Below, one piece after another: positions 11,603 to 22,255 of a stretch of DNA of 64,000 nt. Under the pieces are notes generated by a model. The model ran no database searches and was not told the origin of the DNA. It worked only from the letters and a program-made list of their open reading frames with translations. Positions within the stretch are counted from its first letter, which is position 1, and each line of letters opens with the position of its first letter. Source of the stretch: Nosema muscidifuracis (lineage: Eukaryota > Microsporidia > Nosematidae); contig JAIOKI010000010.1 of the NCBI GenBank assembly GCA_028335825.1, positions 62,001-126,000 of the forward strand. Direction: 5' to 3'. A program made the position numbers and the translations under genes.

Positions 11603-12080
11603 AGACCCTTTTAATTGAAAATATTTAAATTATTTAAAGGGGTCTAAAATTTAAGTATATTAGCATCATAATTTATTTTAGATGAACAAATAATAATTTA
11701 AAATTACTAATTAACTTAATTAGAAGTGGATTATTTGTTTATAAAATATATAACATATGTTTATATGTTTATAGAATATGTTTATATTCTTATATAATTA
11801 TAGAATGTATTTATAGAATATGTTTATGTCTTTATTATATAATTATTCTTCTCCATATATTTATTATATAATTTTTATATTTATTATATTATCCCTCCCT
11901 TATAAATTATTCCTCTCTTAAAAATTATCCCTCCCTTATAAATTATCCTATATAATTATTATCACTCCCTTATAAATTATCCTATATAATTATTCCTCTC
12001 TTATAATAAATTATCCTATATAATTATTATCACTCCCTTATAAATTATCCTATATAATTTTAAAATTAAATCTCCCCTTA
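11603..12080. promoter_or_regulatory. Array of CCC-containing units ahead of the EF-hand gene
   Basis: From about 11880 to the start codon, units such as ATCACTCCCTTATAAATTATC and TATTCCTCTCTTATAAATTA recur about seven times. They end in the true start context ATCTCCCCTTAATG. Each unit resembles the C-run start signal seen at other genes in this window. Only the last is followed directly by an ATG. The proximal part (11640-11880) is plain AT sequence. Confidence 0.6.
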
Positions 12081-12512
12081 ATGGAATACACAGATCGACT
12101 TACAAAAGTATACCAGTTATTTGTAGAATCACCTGATGAAACTGTACCATTAGCTGATATACACAGTTTATTCTCTCATGCTGGGTTTACATTAACTGAT
12201 GAAGAACTTACTAGTATAAAGAAATCTTGTACTGATCAAGGTCTTTCTTTTTCCCAATACATGAATATATGTGAAGATCTTGAGAAGAAAGAAATTACAA
12301 GAGATGAATTAGCTAAATGTCTGGAGTCTATTTGTACTGATGGATCTGGTTATGTAGATGCTACTACTCTTATTAATACTCTTTCTACTGGGTCATATGC
12401 TTTAGATGAGTATGAGTTGGCAGAGATGCTTCGTTTAATGAATCCAGATGCTAATGGAAAAGTTAGTATTGTTTATTTAATGAGTCTTATTTTTAATAAA
12501 GAATGTTCTTAA
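12081..12512 (+). CDS. Calmodulin/myosin-light-chain-like EF-hand protein
   Basis: A 143-residue protein about the size of calmodulin with a four-EF-hand layout, but most loops are degenerate. The last loop, NPDANGKVSIVYLMSLIF (about 121-138), keeps the Asx/Gly pattern; the third, CTDGSGYVDATTLINTL (about 85-102), is partly preserved; the first two lack the acidic ligands. This fits a light chain for myosin or a calmodulin-like adaptor more than a strong calcium sensor. CCCCTTAATG fixes the start, and it is the last unit of a run of similar motifs. Confidence 0.65.
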   Translation: MEYTDRLTKVYQLFVESPDETVPLADIHSLFSHAGFTLTDEELTSIKKSCTDQGLSFSQYMNICEDLEKKEITRDELAKCLESICTDGSGYVDATTLINTLSTGSYALDEYELAEMLRLMNPDANGKVSIVYLMSLIFNKECS

Positions 12513-12989
12513 CTTAATATAAGATTAATGTAGAAGGTTTTATATTCTATTATAATATTAACTTATAATATTTATTTAATAGATTATAATATTTATTTAA
12601 TATGAGATTATTGTATTTATTTATATTCATTTAATATGAGTTTATAATATTCAGTTATTTATATTCATTTACATTATTCTATTATATTATTCTATTATAA
12701 TATCAACTTATATTATTAACTTATATTATTCTATTATAATATTAACTTATAAGATTATAGTATATAATTTATAAGATTAACTTATAATATTAACTTATAA
12801 TATCAACTTATAATTTAACTTATAATATCAACTTATAATATTAACTTAAAAGATAACTTATAATATCAACTTATAAGATTAATTTAAAAGATAAATGTAA
12901 AAGATAGTATTTTATTAACGTTAAATACATAACAATCACTCACTTTTTATTTATAATAAAACTAAATGATTATTTTTCACCCTTATAAA
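12513..12989. repeat. Tandem AT repeats, TATAATATTAACTTA family
   Basis: Almost the whole gap consists of degenerate 12- to 30-bp units containing TAATATCAACTTATAATATT. No gene. The CCCTTATAAAATG signal of NFS1 lies at the right end. Confidence 0.75.
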
Positions 12990-14282
12990 ATGACAAATAA
13001 TTTATCTAAACCAACTGTACTAAATAAATTATCAAAAATAGTAAAAAACTTCACTACTAAAGATATTCAACCTAAAAAGATATATTTAGATGCACAAGCT
13101 ACTAAACCAATGGATCCTCGTGTTTTAGATGCTATGCTTCCTTATTATACATCAATATTTGGTAACCCACATTCAAGAACTCATTCATTTGGTTGGAATG
13201 CTGAGAAAGGTGTAGATATAGCTCGTAAACAAGTAGCTAATTTAATTAAAGCAGATGATAAAGAAATTATTTTTACTAGTGGAGCTACTGAAAGTAATAA
13301 TATGGCTTTAAAAGGTGTAGTATCTTTTTTAAAAAAAGAGAATAAACCAATTCATATTATAACAACACAGATAGAACATAAATGTATTTTAGATACTTGT
13401 AGAAGATTAGAAGAAGAAGGTGTTAAAGTTACTTATCTACCTGTAGATAAAGATGGAGTAGTTAATTTAGATTTATTAAAAAAATCTATTACTAAAGAAA
13501 CAGCTTTAGTATCAATAATGGCTCTTAATAATGAAGTAGGATCTATACAACCTATTAAAGAAATTGGTAAGATATGTAGAGATAATAAAATATTATTTCA
13601 TACTGATGCAGCACAAGCTATAGGAAATATTGAAATAGATGTTAATGATATGAATATTGATTTATTAAGTTTATCTGGTCATAAAATATATGGACCAAAA
13701 GGTATAGGAGCTCTTTATGTAAGAAGAAAACCAAGAGTAAGAATTCTTCCTTTAATAAATGGAGGAGGTCAAGAAAGAGGATTAAGAAGTGGTACTACAG
13801 CTCCACCATTAGTAGTAGGATTAGGAAAAGCAGCAGAGATTTGTTCAGAAGAAATGAAAAAAGATTATTTTTATATTAAAAAATTATCTGATAAATTAAA
13901 AAGTATAATTAATAACGGTATTGATAATGTAGTACTAAATGGAGATATTAATAAAACCTATCCTGGATGTATAAATATATCATTTCCTTATGTAGAAGGA
14001 GAAGGTCTTATGATGAATCTTAAAGATATAGCTGTTAGTAGTGGAAGTGCTTGTACTTCATCATCTTTAGAACCTTCTTATGTATTAAGAGCTTTAGGAA
14101 AGAATGATGATCTTGCTCATTCTTCTATAAGATATGGAATAAGTAAATTTACTAGAGAATCTGAAATAGAAAAAGCAGGTAAAGATACAGTAAAAGCAGT
14201 TAATAAATTAAGAGAGATGTCACCTTTATATGAGATGGTTAATGAAGGAATAGATTTAGATAAAATTAATTGGTCAGCTTAA
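12990..14282 (+). CDS. NFS1: Cysteine desulfurase NFS1 (mitosomal Fe-S cluster assembly)
   Basis: A 430-residue PLP enzyme taking sulfur from cysteine for Fe-S clusters. In microsporidia it works in the mitosome. Visible are the histidine of TTQIEHKC (H130), HTDAAQAIG, the PLP lysine in [12 protein letters not shown] (K232), [12 protein letters not shown], and the sulfur-carrying cysteine in [14 protein letters not shown] (C355). An in-frame ATG at 12966 would add MIIFHPYK, but the CCC signal CCCTTATAAAATG lies inside that extension, so I place the start at 12990. The first 30 residues are basic and hydroxylated, which fits a short targeting segment. Confidence 0.95.
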   Translation: MTNNLSKPTVLNKLSKIVKNFTTKDIQPKKIYLDAQATKPMDPRVLDAMLPYYTSIFGNPHSRTHSFGWNAEKGVDIARKQVANLIKADDKEIIFTSGATESNNMALKGVVSFLKKENKPIHIITTQIEHKCILDTCRRLEEEGVKVTYLPVDKDGVVNLDLLKKSITKETALVSIMALNNEVGSIQPIKEIGKICRDNKILFHTDAAQAIGNIEIDVNDMNIDLLSLSGHKIYGPKGIGALYVRRKPRVRILPLINGGGQERGLRSGTTAPPLVVGLGKAAEICSEEMKKDYFYIKKLSDKLKSIINNGIDNVVLNGDINKTYPGCINISFPYVEGEGLMMNLKDIAVSSGSACTSSSLEPSYVLRALGKNDDLAHSSIRYGISKFTRESEIEKAGKDTVKAVNKLREMSPLYEMVNEGIDLDKINWSA

Positions 14283-14595
14283 AATAATAATTAAGTTTTT
14301 ATATTAAATAGTTATATAAAAATCAACTAACTAAAATATTCTAAATAACTAACTAAAATATTCTAATAAAATCAACTAACCTATCTAAATTAATTTTTTA
14401 AAAGTTCTTTTACTATAAAATATACTAATTAACTAACCAAAATATACTAATAAAATCACTCCCCTTAAAGTTACCTAACTAAAATATTTTAATAAAATAT
14501 ACTAATCATTTAACTAAAATATCTTAATTTTTTACTCACCCTAAACAATTCCTTTTTTTATGTAAAATATTTTCCTTTTTTTTTACCCCCATAAA
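14283..14595. repeat. Short tandem repeats of CTAACTAAAATATTCTAATAAAAT type
   Basis: Units of about 20-35 bp recur through 14320-14520. No gene. ACCCCCATAAAATG at the right end is the start signal of the importin alpha gene. Confidence 0.7.
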
Positions 14596-16140
14596 ATGAG
14601 TAGATCGTATATGTTTGATGACAGAACACAAGAAAATCGTAGAAAACAACGTGAAGAAGCTCAAGTAGAAATACGTCAACTTAAGAAAGAAGAATTATTA
14701 AATAAAAAAAGAAATTTGAGTTTAGCTGTATCACAAATAGCTAATTTTCCTGAAATGCGTGATAGATTATATTCTACTGACCTTGTTACCCTACATCAAG
14801 GTACTTATGAATTTAGATCTCTTCTTAGTGTAGAAGGATCTCCACCAGTACAAGCTGTTATTGATTCAGGATGTCTTCCTAGATTTGTAGAAATCCTTGA
14901 TAAGAATTTTTTATTAAGTTTACCTAATAAAAATTCTAATGTAGAATTAATAGATGAAATTAGAATAGAAAGTGCATGGGTTTTAACTAATATAGCTGCT
15001 GGTACATCTGAACAGACTTCTTCTGTTCTTAAAGCTGGTGCTTTAGTTCATTTAGTTAAGATGTTATACGAATCTAATGAATTAATAATTGATCAAAGTG
15101 TATGGGCTTTAGGAAATATAGCAGGTGATTCTGAGAATGCTAGAGATTGTATACTTAATACAGGAGCTTTAGATATTATTGTATCTTTATTAGATCAATA
15201 TTCTTGTAAAGATACTCATGTTAAATTAGTAAGGAATATGACTTGGTTACTTAGTAATCTTAATAGAGGAAGAAATCCTCCACCAAAAAAAGTTGATATG
15301 GAAAAATCTTTATATATTTTATTTAAACTTGTTAATGTTAGAGATCCTGAAACAGTTTGTGATGCATTCTGGGCTTTAAGTTATATAGTAGATGCTGATA
15401 ATGGATGTACTGATATTGTATTAGGTAGTAGTGTAATGGGTAGAGCTTATAATTGTTTAGATGCATATACTAATAAATTAAGAAATCTTAATCATGATCC
15501 AGAAAATGCTAAGATAGGATCTATGTCTATATCACCAATAGTACGTATGTTAGGTAATATAGCTACTGGTAATGATAATCAGACAAATACTATAATAAGA
15601 ATGGGATTTTTAGATTTCTTTGGAGTATTATTTTATAGGATAGAGAATAAAAAATCACAAAGACTTAGAAAAGAAATCTGTTGGACTCTTTCTAATATAA
15701 CAGCTGGTCCTATTGAACAAGTACAAGCAGTTATAGATATAGGATTAATACCTATGTTAGTAGATGCTATGAATAATTATGAACCTTATATAAGAAAAGA
15801 AGCATGTTGGGCTTTATCTAATGCTTTATTCCATTGTGTTAACAAATATGAATGGGTTAAAATATTTATAGATAATGGATTAATAGAAAGTCTTGTTTCT
15901 TATTTAGAAGTAGCTTCTAATCTCGTAGATATGCAAGCTCATATTTTAGATTGTTTTTTATATGCATTAGAAGGAGGAAGGAAATATGAAAAAAAATATG
16001 GAAAAAATATAACTATTAATAAAATGGTAGAAACAGAAGCAGTGGGGTATATTGAACAATTACAAGATGTAGATGCTATTGAAGTATCAGATAAAGCTTA
16101 TAAAATCATTGTAGATTATTTCGAAGGTATAGATAGTTAA
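14596..16140 (+). CDS. SRP1: Importin alpha (karyopherin alpha, SRP1)
   Basis: A 514-residue nuclear import adaptor. An N-terminal importin-beta-binding segment rich in Arg/Lys (about 10-40, ENRRKQREEAQVEIRQLKKE) precedes armadillo repeats. The Trp-x3-Asn ladder that reads the nuclear localisation signal is visible in order as WVLTN, WALGN, WLLSN, then WALSY (Asn lost), MLGN (Trp lost), WTLSN and WALSN. This is the normal pattern, with the central repeats altered as usual. It is close to usual length, with a slightly short C-terminus. ACCCCCATAAAATG supports the start. Confidence 0.95.
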   Translation: MSRSYMFDDRTQENRRKQREEAQVEIRQLKKEELLNKKRNLSLAVSQIANFPEMRDRLYSTDLVTLHQGTYEFRSLLSVEGSPPVQAVIDSGCLPRFVEILDKNFLLSLPNKNSNVELIDEIRIESAWVLTNIAAGTSEQTSSVLKAGALVHLVKMLYESNELIIDQSVWALGNIAGDSENARDCILNTGALDIIVSLLDQYSCKDTHVKLVRNMTWLLSNLNRGRNPPPKKVDMEKSLYILFKLVNVRDPETVCDAFWALSYIVDADNGCTDIVLGSSVMGRAYNCLDAYTNKLRNLNHDPENAKIGSMSISPIVRMLGNIATGNDNQTNTIIRMGFLDFFGVLFYRIENKKSQRLRKEICWTLSNITAGPIEQVQAVIDIGLIPMLVDAMNNYEPYIRKEACWALSNALFHCVNKYEWVKIFIDNGLIESLVSYLEVASNLVDMQAHILDCFLYALEGGRKYEKKYGKNITINKMVETEAVGYIEQLQDVDAIEVSDKAYKIIVDYFEGIDS

Positions 16141-16390
16141 AATATTTGTTATAATGTTGTTTTGTAGTATTTATATATTTATATGTTATATTTATAATTA
16201 TTTCATTATTAAGATTATTTTTTATGTTATATAATTATTATTTTGTTATATTTATATTATTAATATATGTTATATTTATAATTATTTCATTATTTATTTT
16301 ATTTTAAAAATCCCTTTTTATTAAGATTATGCCATTTTAATATATTTATAATTATTTTAAAAATCTCTCTACATTTAACTTTATTAAATT

Positions 16391-17338
16391 TTATTTAATG
16401 TTACTCCTCTTCTCAATAATACGTCCTCTAATCTCTTTTAAAATTTTTTCTTCTTCATTCATATCTTCAAAAAATTCATTATTTAAAATATCTTTGTTTA
16501 AATTCTTACTAGCTTGTTTATTAATTATATTAGAAAGTATTGTAGCTCTAAATCTATCATAAAAATCTTCTGTTCTTTCTATTAATTCAATAATATTTCT
16601 ATTTATTAATTTATCTCTTAATCTAAATAAATCATTAGTAACAAGATTTCCTATATCAATACTACCCCATGGATAATTTCTAGTCATAGATCCATGTTTA
16701 TCAGGACATACTACAAAAAATGGAGGTATAAAATTACTAATATCTCCTCTAGTAGGATTATTCTCTTCAAATACTGTTATTCCATTAGATTCAATTACAT
16801 TTCTTAAGAAATCAAAACAATCTTGAATTTGTCTCTCATTTAAAAAATCACTTTTTGATACGATAGGTATCAAATTACAATATTTTGATATTTCTTTCAT
16901 AGAATGTAAATCTGAATATTTAATAAAATTAACATTTGGTTCAAGAAAATAGAAACATACATGAACTCTTTTATCTCTTATAAGTGATCTTACATTCTTC
17001 TGTTCTTTATTTAAATAATCTTGATATGATTCATGTAAGTATTTTACAATAGGAATCCAACATTTATCATTATTATCAGAATCACCTAAACGATCTATTT
17101 CTGTTATTGTCATATTAGTTTTAAAACCATTTTCTATTACAGTAAAAGATGTTATATTAAAATCTGAATTATCTTTATTATCTTGTAAAATATTTGTACT
17201 AAGAAGACCATTTATAAAAGATGTTTTACCTAGACCATGAGATCCTACTGTCATAATATTAAAGTCTATACCATTTTTACATACACTCTTATATTTTAGA
17301 TTAGGTAAATTTGATACACCTATTCCTTTTTGATTCAT
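16391..17338 (-). CDS. Septin GTPase
   Basis: A 315-residue septin core, filament-forming and involved in cytokinesis. P-loop GSHGLGKTS is at 32-40; the switch region EIDRLGDSDNN is followed by CWIPIVKYLHESYQDYL (93-109), the septin NNxxxWxPIxxYIxxxFxxYL pattern; HVCFYFLEPN is at 126-135; the guanine-specificity motif is SKSD (161-164) in place of AKAD; the septin-unique element PWGSIDIGN follows near 224. The usual DTPG G3 motif has drifted to IDRLGD, so GTP hydrolysis may be weak. No long C-terminal coiled coil remains. There is no CCC signal at the ATG, unlike most neighbours. Confidence 0.9.
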   Translation of the reverse strand: MNQKGIGVSNLPNLKYKSVCKNGIDFNIMTVGSHGLGKTSFINGLLSTNILQDNKDNSDFNITSFTVIENGFKTNMTITEIDRLGDSDNNDKCWIPIVKYLHESYQDYLNKEQKNVRSLIRDKRVHVCFYFLEPNVNFIKYSDLHSMKEISKYCNLIPIVSKSDFLNERQIQDCFDFLRNVIESNGITVFEENNPTRGDISNFIPPFFVVCPDKHGSMTRNYPWGSIDIGNLVTNDLFRLRDKLINRNIIELIERTEDFYDRFRATILSNIINKQASKNLNKDILNNEFFEDMNEEEKILKEIRGRIIEKRSNIK

Positions 17339-17683
17339 AATAAACAGAAATAAATTTTCTTAAATATTTATGCATGAAACAAACAAATAAATAAAACAAA
17401 TAAATAAATAAATATTTTATAAATAATATTTTAAGAAATACCTTATAAATTATCTTATTTTATGAATAATATTTTAAGAAATACCTTACTTTATAAATAA
17501 TATTTTATAAATTATCTTATATGAATAATATATCTTATATAATAATATATCTTATAATAAATAAAAGATAAAAATATTATATAATAATAGATAATTTTAA
17601 AAACAAATAATAAATATTTTTAAAACAAAAAATAAATATTGAATTTAAAACAAATATATAAATATTTAAAAAATAAAAATAAC
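17339..17683. repeat. AT repeats, AATAATATTTTAAGAAATACC units
   Basis: Two to three copies of TTATAAATAATATTTTAAGAAATACCTTA are followed by AATATATCTTATATAATAATA units. It is a divergent intergenic spacer between the septin and the SNARE. No gene and no CCC signal seen. Confidence 0.65.
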
Positions 17684-17944
17684 ATGAACAAACTAGAAGA
17701 AACTAAAAAAATAGCAGAGTTTGCTGAAAAAGAATTAGAATATTTACTTAATGATGTTGAATTACAAAGTGAAAAATTAATGGGTATTCAGAAGAAAGCT
17801 GGTAAAGCTAGAATTGGGTTGTATAAATCTGATAGAATTATGAGTTTTATTTCTAAATATAACAAATCTTTATTTATTATTTCAATATTATTCTTCTTAT
17901 TCTTAACTAGTGTGGTATTATATTTTAGATTTAAGACCTCCTAA
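17684..17944 (+). CDS. Qb-SNARE, Vti1-like, reduced to SNARE motif plus membrane anchor
   Basis: An 86-residue tail-anchored protein starting MNKLEETKK. Residues 3-60 form one heptad helix with a central glutamine in VELQSEKLMG (the layer-zero Q), followed by KARIGLYKSDRIMSFISKYNK and a C-terminal hydrophobic anchor of about 19 residues (62-80). The pattern fits Vti1/Gos1-type Qb-SNAREs: L..Q.E.L, then S.RI....... and the membrane segment. The N-terminal Habc domain is absent, an extreme reduction. The frame is open further upstream but only with a TTG, so the ATG at 17684 is the start. It probably acts in Golgi or endosomal fusion. Confidence 0.7.
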   Translation: MNKLEETKKIAEFAEKELEYLLNDVELQSEKLMGIQKKAGKARIGLYKSDRIMSFISKYNKSLFIISILFFLFLTSVVLYFRFKTS

Positions 17945-18003
17945 TAGATAATTTAAATTAAATATTTTCTAATTATAAAGATATAGTTGATTATAAAGAT
18001 ATA

Positions 18004-18165
18004 TTTCATAGTTGATTATATACATTAAATATTTCATAGTTGATTATATACATTAAATATTTCATAGTTGATTATATACATTAAATATTTCATAGTTGAT
18101 TATATACATTAAATATTTCATAGTTGATTATATACATTAAATATTTCATAGTTGATTACATAGTT
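18004..18165. repeat. 28-bp tandem repeat, six copies
   Basis: Copies at 18004, 18032, 18060, 18088, 18116 and 18144 start TTTCATAGTTGATTATATAC and are nearly identical. This is an intergenic minisatellite between the 3' ends of the SNARE and RPB4 genes. Without spacers between units it is not a CRISPR array. Confidence 0.95.
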
Positions 18166-18217
18166 ATTTATTTATATATATTAAGATATAATTATTTATT
18201 TATAAATATTATTATGT

Positions 18218-18577
18218 TTAATTATACTTCATTAAAATATCTACTATCTTATTAAGTAAAGCATTATCTTTATCTTTTAATGATGGTATAAGCATCTTAG
18301 CTTCTTCTATAGACTGAGGAAATAAAGATCCTAAAAGTGCTATTTCTACTTCATCACATCCACAACTAAATAAAGAAGATCTTAAATCATCTGCTAGACT
18401 CTTCTCTGATATTCTACTAAACTTTTCTACATAATTCAATGTCTGTTTTAATATTTTATATGATGATGATCTATTATCTATAGCAGATCTTTCCTTAACA
18501 GATTCAAGTAAATATTTTACTTCAGCAAGAGATACTGGATGAGAATCTTTTAAATCATTGTCTTTTATTTCCATCAT
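18218..18577 (-). CDS. RPB4: RNA polymerase II subunit RPB4
   Basis: A 119-residue Rpb4-family protein, partner of Rpb7 in the Pol II stalk. KILKQTLNYVEKFSRISEKS (44-63) matches the human MKTLNYTARFSRFKN element, and EIALLGSLFPQSIEEAKMLI (77-97) plus PSL matches [22 protein letters not shown]. The N-terminal SLAEVKYLLES corresponds to the tip helix. A Pol III paralogue (RPC9) is the alternative, but the FSR and IPSL wording favours RPB4. The start context is AAGGGTATG, a G-run version of the start signal. Confidence 0.85.
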   Translation of the reverse strand: MMEIKDNDLKDSHPVSLAEVKYLLESVKERSAIDNRSSSYKILKQTLNYVEKFSRISEKSLADDLRSSLFSCGCDEVEIALLGSLFPQSIEEAKMLIPSLKDKDNALLNKIVDILMKYN

Positions 18578-18801
18578 ACCCTTATTAGAAAAAAAAACAA
18601 AAAAATCATTTAATATTATAATCTGTTATAATCAATTATTCTATCAACACATTATAATTTAAAAATCTGTTATTCTATAAGCTATTATTCTATTACATAT
18701 TATTTTATTAACCTATTAACATATTATTCTATAATCAATATATCTAATAATTCATTCTATAATCAATTATTCAATAATAATTCATCTAATAACAAATTAT
18801 T
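18578..18801. repeat. TATTCTATAATCAATTATT simple repeats
   Basis: Degenerate units of TTATTCTATNA with AATCAATTATT between RPB4 and the unknown 500-residue gene. No gene. Confidence 0.6.
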
Positions 18802-20304
18802 CTATAAACATTTCCTATTGAATACCTCTATTTTACTTATCATAGAATTTCCTATTAATTTAATATCTTCTTCATTACTTTTAACACAATTTAAGAAAAA
18901 ATCTATAATTTTACTAAAATCTTTAAATTTCTCTATATTATTAGTAACTAATCTAGCTACATTTCTTATAAAAAGATAATCTTCAATATATTGATATTGA
19001 AATTTATCTATCTCTAATTTATTAACTTCTAATATTGTTAAATATTTTATATCACATTTTTGTGGTGTATTTATTCCTTTAATTTTTTGATACCTCTCAA
19101 AAATATCATCTTTTAATTTTATACTATAATTTTCATATAAATAAACTTCATTAATATCTTTAAGTGAATTACATTTTTTAGTAAGTTCTACTAATAAAAT
19201 AGCACTATATCTTTTATTAATAATATATTCATCTATACAATCTTGTAAACTTTGATAATCTACATCTTTATAAAATAATTTCAATAATCTAATTATATTA
19301 ACATACCATTTACAAAATGATTCACCATCTGTAAAATTTTCTTTACTATTTATATATTTAAGTATGTAAAACATACAAATATCTTTACTAATATCTTCTA
19401 ACTCAGATATTACTAAATAAATTAAATCTACTAGTATAGGAAATATAACTAATTGATCAATCATTTCTTTAATAATACTTAATGTATCACGGATATGAGG
19501 TTTATATTTATAAGCTATTTGTTTATAATTATTTTTTACTAAATTTTTTATATCCTGTCTAACTATATTAATTACTTTTTCATTTATCTTTGATCTATCA
19601 TAAATATTATATCTTACCATATAAGATTCTTTTCTAAGAATTTCCCAAATAAATTTTTGATTTCTTATTACAAGAAGATCTCCTAATTTAAATTTATAAA
19701 AATTATTCTTTATAAAATTATCATTCATATATTCTTTATATTTATATAAATCTTGATAATTAATTCTATTTAAGACTATATCATTTACATCTGTACCTAA
19801 TAATTTAATATTAAGTTCTTGATCAGAAACTATTTCTGGATATTTCTTTAATAAATATTTATAAAGATCTGTATTTTTATAAATAAATTCATATAAAATA
19901 TCCTTATTAATATCCTTAATTAATTTTACATATTCTAAATTAAAAACTCTTTCATTACTGAGTATTTTAATAAATTTAGTTAGATCAATTAAATATGTAT
20001 TAGTATTTGAAGACATACCAAGATCTAAGGAAATAAGATGATCACAATTATCTGATTTATTAATATAATCAAGTAATTTATATTTTATATCTAAAATTCT
20101 GTAATTTGTGTAGTATCTTTTTGTATTAAAATGAGTAATTTGAAATTTTATATTATTATCCCATAAACCTAAATCTTTTAAAAAATCTGTAGAAAATGTT
20201 TGTAATGATAATTTTATATCAATATTTTCTGTTTTTATTTTATCAAGAGCTAGTTTTTTATCTTTTTTATATAATCTATTTAGTTCGATATATTTAGATC
20301 TCAT
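18802..20304 (-). CDS. Unrecognised 500-residue helical protein
   Basis: The frame is long and uninterrupted with a clear start signal (ACCCTAAATATG), so it is a real gene. The sequence is Lys/Ile/Asn/Tyr-rich with no signal peptide or membrane helix. Hydrophobic residues are spaced as in an all-alpha repeat protein, especially 270-480. The N-terminal 40 residues are charged. I recognise no catalytic motif. Scaffold classes (HEAT-like, nucleoporin or exocyst-type) are possible, but nothing here decides between them. Confidence 0.75.
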   Translation of the reverse strand: MRSKYIELNRLYKKDKKLALDKIKTENIDIKLSLQTFSTDFLKDLGLWDNNIKFQITHFNTKRYYTNYRILDIKYKLLDYINKSDNCDHLISLDLGMSSNTNTYLIDLTKFIKILSNERVFNLEYVKLIKDINKDILYEFIYKNTDLYKYLLKKYPEIVSDQELNIKLLGTDVNDIVLNRINYQDLYKYKEYMNDNFIKNNFYKFKLGDLLVIRNQKFIWEILRKESYMVRYNIYDRSKINEKVINIVRQDIKNLVKNNYKQIAYKYKPHIRDTLSIIKEMIDQLVIFPILVDLIYLVISELEDISKDICMFYILKYINSKENFTDGESFCKWYVNIIRLLKLFYKDVDYQSLQDCIDEYIINKRYSAILLVELTKKCNSLKDINEVYLYENYSIKLKDDIFERYQKIKGINTPQKCDIKYLTILEVNKLEIDKFQYQYIEDYLFIRNVARLVTNNIEKFKDFSKIIDFFLNCVKSNEEDIKLIGNSMISKIEVFNRKCL

Positions 20305-22255
20305 ATTTAGGGTTTAAATAATCATAATAAGATATTCATATATTATAAGATATATTGGAAATATTCATATATTATAAGATATCAGTAATGTTATATTCAT
20401 TATTTAGATATTCATATATTATAAGATATAAGTATAGTTATATTGTAAATATTAGTAATGTTATATTCATTATTTGGATATTTACATATTGTAGATATTA
20501 GTAATGATATAATAATTAGTTCAATGTATTGTAAATATTAGTAATGTTATATGTATTACATCTCATAATATAATTAATCATTATTAAAATATTCATATAT
20601 TATAAATACTAGTATAGTTATATGAATATCCTAATAATAAAATTAATCATTATTAATATCTTATAATCATTTACAAAAATATTATTTTCTTAATCATTAT
20701 AAGATATTAGTAATGACTAATGTTTTAAAATAAAATTATCTAATTATTTTAAATTGACATCTAACCCTCTCATTTATATAAATTATCTGAATATAAATCA
20801 TTGTATTTTCTTGTAATAAAATTTTCAGTATATTTATGCAGAAATCATTTCTTAAATATTTAATTGCATAAACATGAAAGAGAAACTTTATTTTTTAATG
20901 CATAAACATGAAAGAGATTTTTATTTTTTAATTGCATAAACATAACAAACAAATTAAATAGTTTTAATGAAAAATTCAACTCTTAAATTAATTCATACCA
21001 AAAGTATTATAAAATCCTTAAAAAACGTCAAAAATCTCAATAATAAATTTTAATTGATATAGACAATTACCAAAAAAAAATAAACTTCTTATATACATAG
21101 AAAAATCAATATAAAACTTTTTTATGATTTCTTTTTAATTCTTAGTTATTAAATAATGATCAATATTTTATATTTACAAATTATTTTAATATTTTAGATT
21201 AAATTAATAATAAATTGTATTGATATTTACAACTATTAATAGTTTCTTGGATTAATTAAAAGAATTAACAAATGTTTACTTTATCAAATTATTGGGTGTA
21301 CCTGACAAATATCTCAATTTTTAAAAAATTGTATTTTTTGTTGATCATTAATAAATAATTGTTATGTTAGATTAAAATGTATGATAATGTTAATAAATAA
21401 TTGTTATCTTAAAATGTATAATAATGTTAATAAATATTAATTCTTCTATATAAAAATGTATGATAATAAAATAATGTTAATGAATAATTTTTATGTTAAA
21501 TTAAAATGTACAATAATAAAATAATGTTAATAAATAATTGTTATGTTAAATTAAAATGTACAATAATAAAATATTGTTAGTAAATATTAATTCTTCTATA
21601 TTTAATGTATAATAATGTTAATAAATATTAATTCTTCTATATAAAAATGTATAATTCTTATGATAAATTAAATTGTACAATAATAAAATAATGTTAGTAA
21701 ATATTAATTCTTATACTACATATTAATAAATAATTCTTCTAATAAAAATGTATAATTATTATTAAATAATTCTTATATTAAATATATTATTTAATGTATT
21801 ATTAATTAGAATAATAGAAACAATAAACAAAATATAACTATAATTATATATAATTTAACACTTATATATTATTATAATTTAAATTTCGATCATTTTAAAA
21901 ATATTTAATAAATTAAAAATTTTATTTAGTTCGCTGTCGGCACGTCATAAGAAGTATTTTTTTGTAAATACTGCATATATCAGTAAATATGAATAAATAT
22001 TTAATAAATCAATTTAATTAGGTAATTAAAACTTTATATCTTTTTAAGTAACGTGGAATAATATATAAGCTCATTTGAATGATTTTTCAATTAAATATTA
22101 AAATTTATCATTAGCCATAAAAATAATTAATAAACCAAATTTAACAAATAAAACTTCAAATATTTCAATAAAATATTTTTTTAATTAACTATTTTCGATA
22201 TTATAATATCAATTAATAATTATGTGAGTGTTTAATTAGTTGAAGTAATGAATTA
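20305..22255. other. AT-rich intergenic region made largely of local repeats
   Basis: Three repeat families fill it. ATATTCATATATTATAAGATAT with TTAGTAATGTTATATTCATT runs at 20330-20700. A near-duplicate TTAATTGCATAAACATGAAA stretch lies at 20860-20950. AATAATGTTAATAAATATTA with TTCTTCTATATAAAAATGTA runs at 21350-21790. A GC-richer word, TTCGCTGTCGGCACGTCATA, stands out at about 21930-21950. No gene recognised. Confidence 0.6.

Noticed and set aside
18004-18165. CRISPR-like regular array
   Set aside because: The 28-bp units are contiguous with no variable spacers, and the genome is eukaryotic.
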